From Tannerella sp. (GTDB lineage Bacteria > Bacteroidota > Bacteroidia > Bacteroidales > Tannerellaceae): 20,383 nucleotides of DNA. The position numbers were made by a program, and so were the translations under genes. Below the pieces are notes generated by a model. That model was given only the letters and a program-made list of their open reading frames with translations, had not been told where the DNA came from and did not search any database. How positions within the stretch are numbered: position 1 is the first letter of the stretch; the number at the start of each line of letters is the position of its first letter. The stretch is taken from positions 1 to 20,383 of the forward strand of contig JAISYY010000131.1 of NCBI GenBank assembly GCA_031269635.1, read 5' to 3'. Below, piece after piece: positions 7,122 through 13,596 of this stretch.

Positions 7122-9117
7122 TGATATGTAATTTTAGTTCGTTTTCCGTAGTTTTTCCCCGTGCAACCAACGGTATGCCCTCCGGCAATCCGCCGTATAA
7201 ACGTGTAAAGGCATCCACTCCCGACGGAGAAGAAAAAAATATCTTCCGGAAGCCCGACAAATCCTGTCTGCCGGCTTCGTCGTTCACCGTATTTTCATAA
7301 ACCGGTGCATCCGTCACGCGATTCCCCAGCGCCTCCAGTTCGCCGGACAGATATTTCAGCCCTTTGTCCGAACGCGGCAACAATATATTGTTATCCGTAA
7401 GTCCCGTTTCCTTAAAATAGTTTACCAGCCCTTCGGCTGATTCCACGGCGGATTCCACGTCGGGGCGGATGTGGTGTTTTTTCAGTTCGAGCGTTGTCGT
7501 CTTCCCGACGGAAGCGATTTTTATTGCACCCAGAGCGCGGATATCAAGTCCCGTTTCATCTAATATTTCAAAGAAAAAGCGTACACCGTAGCGGCTGGTG
7601 AAAATAATCCAGTGATAAGCGCCTGTTTTTTCCCTCAACAGGCGGTGCAGGACATCGTTCCGCGCCTTTTGTATCCTGATCAGGGGGGTATGTGTGATGT
7701 TGTGCCGGCCGTCGTCGTATTCTTCGCAGGTGGTGCCCGTCACCAAAACATTTTGCTTACAGGCGCCGTTCCCGTTCTCGAACGATACGACCTCGCCAAC
7801 GACGACCAGCACCGGCGTTGGGTATTTGAAGACCGAAAACCGCAACTCTTTCAGCGTAGAGAAAAACGTTTGCTGCCCGGGCAACGAAACGTTGCAGACC
7901 AGCGCCACCGGCGTCGCGACGTCGCGTCCCGCCGCAATCAGTTTTTCGGCAACAGCCGATATGTTTGCGCCGGCCATGTAATAAACCAGCGTGTCGGCGT
8001 CGGGCGTTTGCAGGTTTTCAGCCGAATGTCCCGTAACGAAGGCTACGGACGACGCCACGCCCCGGTGCGTCAGGGGAATGTGCGTACAGGCGGCCAGCGC
8101 CGTGCCGGAAGATATTCCCGGTATGATCGCTACATCAACAAAACGGCTTTTGAGAAAATCAAACTCTTCCCTTCCGTGGGCGAAAATCATCGGGTCGCCA
8201 CCCTTCAGACGCACCGTATTTCTCCCCGATACGGTAGCCCGGTATATCATTTCATTGATTTCGTCCTGGTGATGGCTGTGGCGGCCTTTCCGCTTGCCGA
8301 CACGGATTTTCTCCGCATCATACTTCTCCGTAAAATTTTTATCAATCAGATCATCATGGAAAATGACGTCGGCTTTCCGCAGGGCATTATCCGCTCCGAC
8401 AGTCAACAGTTCCGGGTTTCCCGGGCCGAATCCGGCAAGCGTCACTTTGCCGTAAGTCCGCCGCACGTCGAGTACGGAGAAAACAGCTTTCAATTCCGGG
8501 TTTTCCACCCTGCCCACAACGGCCAGATTTCCTTGCAGGGGGTGAGTTTTAAACGGTAACGTTTCCGCAATACGGGCGGTCAGACCCAACCGTTTGAGGG
8601 CGCACGTGGCCACAATCAGCGCATCGACGCGCCCGTTATCGACCTGCGCAATACGTTCTTCGATCGCGCCCCTGATACTTACGACCGTCAAGTCGGGACG
8701 CAGCTTCAGCAATTCGGCCTTGCGCTTAACCGAACTTGTACCGATCCTTGCTCCTGCCGGGAGTTGCCGCAAGCCCTGGTTATCCCGGCTAACTAAGGAG
8801 TCGGTTTTGTCCTCCGCCCCGGTCAGGCAATACAACTCCAGACCCGGAGGCAGGGGATACGGCAAATCTTTCGCCGAATGAACGGCTACATCGGCCTCGC
8901 CGTTCAGCAGTGCGGCGTCGAGTTCGCGCGTAAAAAAGTCGCCGGCGACGGAATCGCTCATCAGCGAGATGTCCCTGTTTTTATCGCCGAAAGAGGCTAT
9001 GCCGGTCAGGTCGTACTCAACCGCCGGCAAAGCGGAAAACACTTCTTTCACCTGGATGAGCGAAAGGGGGCTGTTCCTTGCCGTTACTTTTAATTTTCTG
9101 TCTCCGGTATTCCTCAT
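7108..9117 (-). CDS. hemC-cobA-hemD: Three-part fusion: truncated HemC, uroporphyrinogen-III methyltransferase, HemD
   Basis: One 669-residue chain appears to carry the steps from porphobilinogen to precorrin-2. Residues about 8-218 match porphobilinogen deaminase domains 1 and 2: TARNSPLSLIQ, AVHSAKDLP with catalytic Asp84, and GTSSVKRK. Residues about 224-448 are a SUMT domain: LAGFGPGNPELLT, VRLKGGDPMIFAHGREE, PGISSGTALAA and IPLTHRG. Residues about 455-669 are a HemD domain: IFTSRYGVRFFFEIL, ASVGKTTTLEL and FFSSPSGVDAF. The HemC part ends where domain 3 should begin, so the GGC motif whose Cys anchors the dipyrromethane cofactor is missing. The frame is continuous. The start overlaps the pstA stop as ATGA. 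Domain calls are firm; deaminase activity is uncertain. Confidence 0.93.
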   Translation of the reverse strand: MRNTGDRKLKVTARNSPLSLIQVKEVFSALPAVEYDLTGIASFGDKNRDISLMSDSVAGDFFTRELDAALLNGEADVAVHSAKDLPYPLPPGLELYCLTGAEDKTDSLVSRDNQGLRQLPAGARIGTSSVKRKAELLKLRPDLTVVSIRGAIEERIAQVDNGRVDALIVATCALKRLGLTARIAETLPFKTHPLQGNLAVVGRVENPELKAVFSVLDVRRTYGKVTLAGFGPGNPELLTVGADNALRKADVIFHDDLIDKNFTEKYDAEKIRVGKRKGRHSHHQDEINEMIYRATVSGRNTVRLKGGDPMIFAHGREEFDFLKSRFVDVAIIPGISSGTALAACTHIPLTHRGVASSVAFVTGHSAENLQTPDADTLVYYMAGANISAVAEKLIAAGRDVATPVALVCNVSLPGQQTFFSTLKELRFSVFKYPTPVLVVVGEVVSFENGNGACKQNVLVTGTTCEEYDDGRHNITHTPLIRIQKARNDVLHRLLREKTGAYHWIIFTSRYGVRFFFEILDETGLDIRALGAIKIASVGKTTTLELKKHHIRPDVESAVESAEGLVNYFKETGLTDNNILLPRSDKGLKYLSGELEALGNRVTDAPVYENTVNDEAGRQDLSGFRKIFFSSPSGVDAFTRLYGGLPEGIPLVARGKTTENELKLHINETV

Positions 9118-9962
9118 TTTATCCTGTTTTTTGAAAAATAGCCTGTAATTATCCGCCCCGTAACGCTCAGTACAAGAACGATGACGGTCAGCAGCAGGGC
9201 GGAGGCGTAAGCCCGTTCCCTGACTTCGGGGATGGGGCTGCTCAACTGGAAAAAAACGGCTAAGGGCAGTGTTGCGGCGGGCTGGTCGAGCGAGGCGGGA
9301 ATGTTATCGGTAAACCCGGCCGTGAATAAAACGCCTGCCGCGTCGCCAATGGCGCGTCCGACGGACAGGAGGGTGGCGGTGGCAATCCCCGGCGCAATCT
9401 GCCGGATGACGACCTTGCAGGCTTCCAGTTTGGTTGCGCCCAGCGAATAGGCCGCATCCAGCAGGTCTTTGGACACCGAACCGGCTACTTCGTCCATCGA
9501 GCGGACGAAGATGGGGATAATCAGCAGGGTTATGACGATGATGCCTCCCAGCAGCGACGTTTTCAACCCGAAAAATATCATGATCGTGAAGGCGAACGCG
9601 CCGTAAACGATAGACGGTATGCCAAACAGGACGTCGAAAGACAGTCGCGTGAACCAGGCCAGGCGGGATGATTTTTTCAGGTACACATTGATGTAGAAAA
9701 CGATGGGGAGGCTAATGACCAATCCCAGCAAAGCCGAAGCGAAGACGATCAGTAACGACCCGGCGATGGCGTTCAGAATCCCCCCTTCCTTGCCCAGATA
9801 AAACCCGCCTCCGGGCAGCCGGGTGATCATCTCCCACGTCAGCGAGGGAAAACCTGTTTTGGCTATTGTCCATATAATGCTCATGAAAAAGCCGAACACC
9901 GTGACCGTTGCCAGTATCATCAGCAGGTTGAATATCTTTTCTTCTATAAACCGGAGCTTCAT
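9114..9962 (-). CDS. pstA: Pst-type ABC transporter permease PstA
   Basis: Inner-membrane permease of a phosphate-family ABC importer. The 282-residue protein has about six hydrophobic segments and the coupling-loop (EAA) region DAAYSLGATKLEACKVVI, with GIPSIVYGAFAF typical of PstA/PstC. ATGA overlaps join it to pstC before and to the HemC/SUMT/HemD fusion after. The usual neighbour pstB is not next door, and there is no phoU. The setting, embedded in sulfate-assimilation and siroheme genes, suggests that the substrate may be sulfate rather than phosphate; that is inference from context. Confidence 0.92.
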   Translation of the reverse strand: MKLRFIEEKIFNLLMILATVTVFGFFMSIIWTIAKTGFPSLTWEMITRLPGGGFYLGKEGGILNAIAGSLLIVFASALLGLVISLPIVFYINVYLKKSSRLAWFTRLSFDVLFGIPSIVYGAFAFTIMIFFGLKTSLLGGIIVITLLIIPIFVRSMDEVAGSVSKDLLDAAYSLGATKLEACKVVIRQIAPGIATATLLSVGRAIGDAAGVLFTAGFTDNIPASLDQPAATLPLAVFFQLSSPIPEVRERAYASALLLTVIVLVLSVTGRIITGYFSKNRIK

Positions 9963-10867
9963 AATTTAAATTTTTTTGCTACATTCTGTAAAACAATACG
10001 CGACACGGCATTAAAAACAAGGATGATGACAAACATGACCAGGGCGGCGAACATAAGCGCCGATTCGTACATCGGCAACGAGAGCATCTCGCCGTAGTTG
10101 TTTGCAATGAGCGCAGGCAAGGGGTAAACGCTGTCGAACAGCGAACGGGGGATGCCGACCATATTTCCGCAAACCATCAGCACCGCCAGCGTTTCGCCGA
10201 AGGCTTTCGAGACGGACAGGACGACTGCCGCAATGATCCCGGGAGAGGCTTTCCGGACGACGACCAGGCGGGAGGTCTGCCAGCGTGTAGCCCCCAGCGA
10301 GATGGAAGCGTCTTTCAAATCTTTGGAAACGGTCGAGAAAATCTCGATAAACAGGCTTACCAGCAACGGGATGATCATTACGCTCAGCACGATACCGCCC
10401 GCCAGCAGCGTATATCCGCTTGTGTAGTCGACAAAATACGGCCCCAGGCTGTCCGCTATCCAGGGCACAATGATCAGCGTGCCCCACAGCCCGTACACAA
10501 CCGACGGAATGCCCGCCAGGATATCCAGTACCGGGAATACCAGTTTCTTCACCCATGGCTTCGAGTTTTCCGTCAGGAACAGCGCCGTAAGAAGGGCGAT
10601 GGGAAGCGCTATGAGTACGGACAGGGCCGTCACATAGACCGAACTCAGGATGAAGGAGCGGAACCCGAACTCGCCCGTCAACGGACTCCATTCCGATCCC
10701 GACAGGATGCTCCAGGCGGAATTTTCCTTCAGTATGTCCGTCGATTTATAATACAATCCGATCCCCATGATCAGCGCAATCAGCAGTGATCCGGTGGTAA
10801 ACAGTTGCATAATCCGGCAGGCAACCTTATTCTTGAAAAGTCTTTTTGCTAATGATGATGTTCGCAC
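9959..10867 (-). CDS. pstC: Pst-type ABC transporter permease PstC
   Basis: Partner permease of PstA. The 302-residue protein starts with a cytoplasmic stretch, then a membrane segment (about 21-43), a periplasmic loop, and further membrane segments. It has GIPSVVYGLWGTLIIVPW and the coupling loop DASISLGATRWQTSRLVVV. Its stop overlaps the pstA start as ATGA, and pstS ends 41 bp upstream, giving a compact pstS-pstC-pstA block. The family call is clear; the transported anion is not determined by the permease sequence. Confidence 0.93.
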   Translation of the reverse strand: MRTSSLAKRLFKNKVACRIMQLFTTGSLLIALIMGIGLYYKSTDILKENSAWSILSGSEWSPLTGEFGFRSFILSSVYVTALSVLIALPIALLTALFLTENSKPWVKKLVFPVLDILAGIPSVVYGLWGTLIIVPWIADSLGPYFVDYTSGYTLLAGGIVLSVMIIPLLVSLFIEIFSTVSKDLKDASISLGATRWQTSRLVVVRKASPGIIAAVVLSVSKAFGETLAVLMVCGNMVGIPRSLFDSVYPLPALIANNYGEMLSLPMYESALMFAALVMFVIILVFNAVSRIVLQNVAKKFKL

Positions 10868-10908
10868 AGTTTCTTATTTCTCCCAACAACCTATTTTTAT
10901 ATGGGATG

Positions 10909-11865
10909 TTATTTTAATTTTAATAATTCCGCCTGTAATTTTTCTTCCGAAAGAGCGATATAACCGGTTTCACCGGCATATTTCTGTCCTTCGGTAAGCA
11001 CATACTCGATGAAAGCGATGACTTCGGGCTTCGTCGGTTTGCCTTTCGTCACCAGATAGAGGTCACGGGCAGGGGGCGAAGGATAACGCCCGTCGTTGAT
11101 AGCCGCTATCAGCGTTTCGGTTGTTTCGTAAAAATCTTCTTCCGGGTCTATCCGCCCGTTTTCATTCACATCAATGGGAATGATGGCCAGTCCTTCAAAA
11201 ATCTTCTTTGATTTTTGGTCATAAGCATAAGCGATATTGTTAAACCCTATTCCTACCCTATCCTTTTGCACGGCAGCGGCAAGTCCCGGGTCTCCGAATA
11301 CGGCCGTAGCTTTCAGGTTTTCCTGTTTCTTGCCGAACCATGCGGCAAAGGTTTCAGCCGCGCCACAGGCGTCGGAACGTGTAAAGACATGCACGGGCAA
11401 CGTCGTGGAAGCGCCTGTGACCTGTCCCCACGTACTGATTTCCCGGTTCCAGAGTTTTGCGGCTGTTTCCTTTTTCAGTCCTGTATTACGGATGACTTCC
11501 AGTTCCGGGTTATTCGCGTTTATAATGGGTACGACAGCATCCTTTACCGTGGCTATCGGATAAGCGCCTTTGCCGATTTCTTCGGGATAGACCTCACGGG
11601 AGACCATTCCGATATCTACTACGCCGGCCAGCGCGTCCGTCATTCCTTTTCCGGCGCCTCCTCCCGATATATCCACTTTCACGTCCGGATGTAATTTCCG
11701 AAATTCCTCTCCCCATTTCACGGCCATGGGATAGAGCGCAAAAGCTCCCGAAAGTTGTATTGTCCCCGTAAGGCCGTCGCCGGAAGTGTTTGTTTCTTGT
11801 TTAGGTTTGCCTGTGCAGTTTGCCAGTAGCGCAACTCCGGTCAATAATAAAAAAATTTTCTTCAT
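10909..11865 (-). CDS. pstS: PstS-like anion-binding lipoprotein of the ABC importer
   Basis: Periplasmic, lipid-anchored solute-binding protein. Residues 1-17 form a lipoprotein signal (hydrophobic LLLTGVALLANC, Cys17 lipidated). The PBP fold shows SGAFALYP (39-46), SGGGAGKG (67-74), DIGMVSRE (84-91) and RSDACGAAETF (163-173), the places where PstS proteins hold the oxyanion. At the position corresponding by eye to E. coli PstS Asp56, which accepts a proton-bearing phosphate, I see Arg/Glu rather than the ASD pattern. Residues 232-243 read DVNENGRIDPEE, an EF-hand-like calcium-loop pattern. It is the first gene of the pstS-C-A block, 116 bp after the JAMM gene. Substrate could be phosphate or sulfate. 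Confidence 0.9.
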   Translation of the reverse strand: MKKIFLLLTGVALLANCTGKPKQETNTSGDGLTGTIQLSGAFALYPMAVKWGEEFRKLHPDVKVDISGGGAGKGMTDALAGVVDIGMVSREVYPEEIGKGAYPIATVKDAVVPIINANNPELEVIRNTGLKKETAAKLWNREISTWGQVTGASTTLPVHVFTRSDACGAAETFAAWFGKKQENLKATAVFGDPGLAAAVQKDRVGIGFNNIAYAYDQKSKKIFEGLAIIPIDVNENGRIDPEEDFYETTETLIAAINDGRYPSPPARDLYLVTKGKPTKPEVIAFIEYVLTEGQKYAGETGYIALSEEKLQAELLKLK

Positions 11866-11927
11866 AATGCTGTAATATTAATAGTTCAAGTTATCACTCA
11901 TCGCAGCCCCCCTGCCTTCGCCGGGCT

Positions 11928-11949
11928 AAAAGCATGTCTCCGGACATGC
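11928..11949 (-). terminator. Hairpin plus short T tract after the JAMM gene
   Basis: On the minus strand a perfect 7-bp stem (GCATGTC/GACATGC, loop CGGA) at 11932-11949 is followed by TTTT (11931-11928). It lies 32 bp after the JAMM gene stop and about 60 bp before pstS. The U tract is short, so it may be a weak terminator or attenuator within the operon. Confidence 0.45.
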
Positions 11950-11981
11950 AATAAAGCCTGGTTTTGTCAGTGAAAATACGC

Positions 11982-12386
11982 TCATTTTCCTGCAATTATC
12001 TCTATCCCGCACGACTGCATACGCCCTCCGGCCATAGAAAACGCCTTTATGTCGGGCGTTCCGGCGGCTAACGAAAGAATGATGTACACGATCTGCGGGT
12101 CAAACGCCAGGCGGATGTCCTCTTCCGACGGACGAGCCGGCGTTGCCGGATGACTGTGATAGTTCGCTATAATCTTCTGACCGTTCCGCCTCGCCTCTTT
12201 CAGGACGTTAAACTGTTCCTGCGGGCTGAAAGAGAAATGTTCCGGGCTGTGGTCGATATTGGTCATGGCGTAACGCGCCTGCACGACGCCATCCGTCCCG
12301 GTCAGCAAGCCGCAGGCCTCGTCGGGCAGTTCGTCGCAGGCCTGCCGTATCATCGCATCTATAATATCTTGCGGTATCCGTATCAT
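11982..12386 (-). CDS. JAMM (MPN/M67) metallopeptidase, predicted sulfur-carrier processing enzyme
   Basis: Zinc peptidase of the JAB1/MPN family, 134 residues. The full JAMM signature is present: Glu23 in DEACGLL, then HSHP (His77, His79) with Ser87 and Asp90 in the pattern HxHP...SxxD. Stand-alone bacterial members next to ThiS/ThiF proteins act on sulfur carriers. Mec of Mycobacterium tuberculosis releases cysteine from the CysO adduct, and HcyD of Wolinella succinogenes trims the carrier tail. It is the third gene of a carrier / activating enzyme / peptidase trio, starting 4 bp after the ThiF-like stop. The adjacent carrier ends Gly-Gly-Gly-Arg, which would need such trimming, so tail removal is the most likely job. 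Release of a loaded amino acid is the alternative. Confidence 0.9.
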   Translation of the reverse strand: MIRIPQDIIDAMIRQACDELPDEACGLLTGTDGVVQARYAMTNIDHSPEHFSFSPQEQFNVLKEARRNGQKIIANYHSHPATPARPSEEDIRLAFDPQIVYIILSLAAGTPDIKAFSMAGGRMQSCGIEIIAGK

Positions 12387-12390
12387 CTGT

Positions 12391-13197
12391 CTATTTCTTT
12401 TTCAGTTCACACACCGCCTGTTCCGCTTCGACCAACTCCACAATGGAGGGCGACGCTCCGCAGACCGGGCATTTTGCATTTTTCCGCACATTCACCGTCC
12501 TGAAGTCCATCGCCTTTGCATTAAATATCAAAAGCCGGTCTGTCAACAGCGTTCCTGCGCCGACCAGAAACTTCAATACCTCAGCCGCCTGTATCGTCCC
12601 CAACATTCCTGCGATTGCGCCCAGCACCCCGGCCTGCGAACACGTCGGAACGGCATCAGGCGGCGGTGGGCCATGGAAAATGCAACGGTAACACGACGTC
12701 TCCGGCAGGTGCGTGAAGGTTTGTCCCTCGAAACGGAGAATCCCCCCGTGCGAAAAAGGTTTTCCCGCCAATACGCAAGCGTCGTTAATCAGGAATTTCA
12801 CCGGGAAATTATCCGTCCCGTCAACAATAAAATCGTACTCCCTGATTATTTCAAACGCATTCTCCGCCGTAAAGAATTTATGATAGGTAATGACATTCAC
12901 ATCGGGGTTAATCTGTTTTATCTTTTCTTTTGCAGATTCCACCTTTGGCTTCCCGACATCGGGCGTAAAATGGATCACCTGCCGCTGCAAATTACTTAAA
13001 TCTACCACATCCCCGTCAATCACACCCAGCGTGCCTACTCCGGCTGCCGCCAGGTAAAGCAGGACGGGTGCGCCCAATCCGCCGGCCCCCACAACCAGTA
13101 CTTTGCCGCCGTTTATCCTTTCCTGCCCTTCCACGCCCACATCCTGCAAGAGGATATGGCGGCTGTAACGCTCGATCTGTTCCGCTGAAAAATCCAT
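12391..13197 (-). CDS. ThiF/MoeB/HesA-like sulfur-carrier adenylyltransferase
   Basis: E1-like enzyme that adenylates the C-terminal glycine of a ubiquitin-like sulfur carrier so that sulfur can be added as a thiocarboxylate. The 268-residue protein has the nucleotide motif GAGGLG (37-42), the conserved DGTDNF (126-131), zinc-binding pairs Cys169/Cys172 and Cys243/Cys246 (CPVC), and a candidate catalytic Cys186 in TCSQAGVLG. There is no rhodanese domain, so the sulfur donor must be another protein or sulfide itself. Its ATG overlaps the carrier stop (TAATG), and the JAMM peptidase follows after 4 bp. Because the trio sits with sulfite reductase and metY, a role in cysteine or methionine synthesis is more likely than in thiamine or molybdopterin. 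Confidence 0.92.
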   Translation of the reverse strand: MDFSAEQIERYSRHILLQDVGVEGQERINGGKVLVVGAGGLGAPVLLYLAAAGVGTLGVIDGDVVDLSNLQRQVIHFTPDVGKPKVESAKEKIKQINPDVNVITYHKFFTAENAFEIIREYDFIVDGTDNFPVKFLINDACVLAGKPFSHGGILRFEGQTFTHLPETSCYRCIFHGPPPPDAVPTCSQAGVLGAIAGMLGTIQAAEVLKFLVGAGTLLTDRLLIFNAKAMDFRTVNVRKNAKCPVCGASPSIVELVEAEQAVCELKKK

Positions 13198-13406
13198 TAG
13201 CGCCCTCCTCCCATAAAATATAAGAAGTCTATCTGATCGCCGTCATTTATGGAAGTCGTATCAAAGTTTTCCCGCTGGATATAATCCCCGTTGATTTGAA
13301 CAGTGACCATATCCGGCTGTAACACATTATTCAGTTTGATAAGTCCGGATAACGTAAGGGGAAGCGTTACTTCCTGTTCTTCGTCGTTTACTATTACTTT
13401 ACTCAT
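13197..13406 (-). CDS. ThiS/MoaD-like sulfur carrier with C-terminal GGGR
   Basis: A 69-residue beta-grasp protein beginning MSKVIVNDEEQEV and ending FLYFMGGGR. The short length, the VTVQINGDYIQ segment and the Gly-rich tail place it in the ThiS/MoaD/CysO family, whose C-terminal glycine carries sulfur as a thiocarboxylate. Mature carriers end in Gly-Gly; here an Arg follows three glycines, so the glycine end must be exposed by proteolysis. The neighbouring JAMM peptidase is the natural candidate, as with the Ala-tailed HcyS of Wolinella. I chose the ATG at 13404-13406 because it gives the family length and has a purine-rich AAGA region upstream. A longer in-frame start at 13565 adds 53 residues unlike the family. 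Confidence 0.9.
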   Translation of the reverse strand: MSKVIVNDEEQEVTLPLTLSGLIKLNNVLQPDMVTVQINGDYIQRENFDTTSINDGDQIDFLYFMGGGR

Positions 13407-13596
13407 TTTTTCTTGTCTTTTTAAGTGAATAACTAATTTATATCTTTGCCGGGACGGCCGGGACGCTGTTCGGGGTAGATGCCCCGCCGGTGACGCCGCC
13501 CGGATTGCTTCGCTGCGCCCGTCCTGACGGAAACCGGTTCTCCCGAAGCACGCGCAGGTATGCAACTTCCCCGTTTATTTTTCATTAATACTGCGG
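13407..13596. other. GC-rich spacer between sulfite reductase and the sulfur carrier gene
   Basis: A 190-bp gap in an otherwise tight operon. It contains a direct repeat GCCGGGAC (13448-13455, 13457-13464), a small inverted repeat CGGGG/CCCCG (13471-13475, 13482-13486) and CCGTC-AG-GACGG read on the minus strand. No clear minus-strand promoter box or terminator is visible. It could set different expression of the carrier trio through RNA structure, but no known leader class is recognised. Confidence 0.5.

Noticed and set aside
9114..11865. Ordinary phosphate-starvation pst operon
   Set aside because: The genes are Pst-family, but phoU is missing, the ATPase lies elsewhere in the train, and the block is coupled to sulfur and siroheme genes. 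Phosphate remains possible, so this is set aside rather than excluded.
13441..13448. TATCTTTG on the plus strand, a possible promoter box
   Set aside because: It would transcribe antisense into the sulfite reductase gene with no plus-strand gene downstream, and no suitable -33 element is seen. Probably chance.
13407..13565. 53-residue N-terminal extension of the sulfur carrier
   Set aside because: The extension is unlike the ThiS family; the internal ATG at 13406 gives the normal carrier length and start.
13434..13583. 49-codon minus-strand open frame between sulfite reductase and the sulfur carrier
   Set aside because: Arg/Gly/Pro-rich translation of a GC-rich spacer with no family resemblance and a weak start context.
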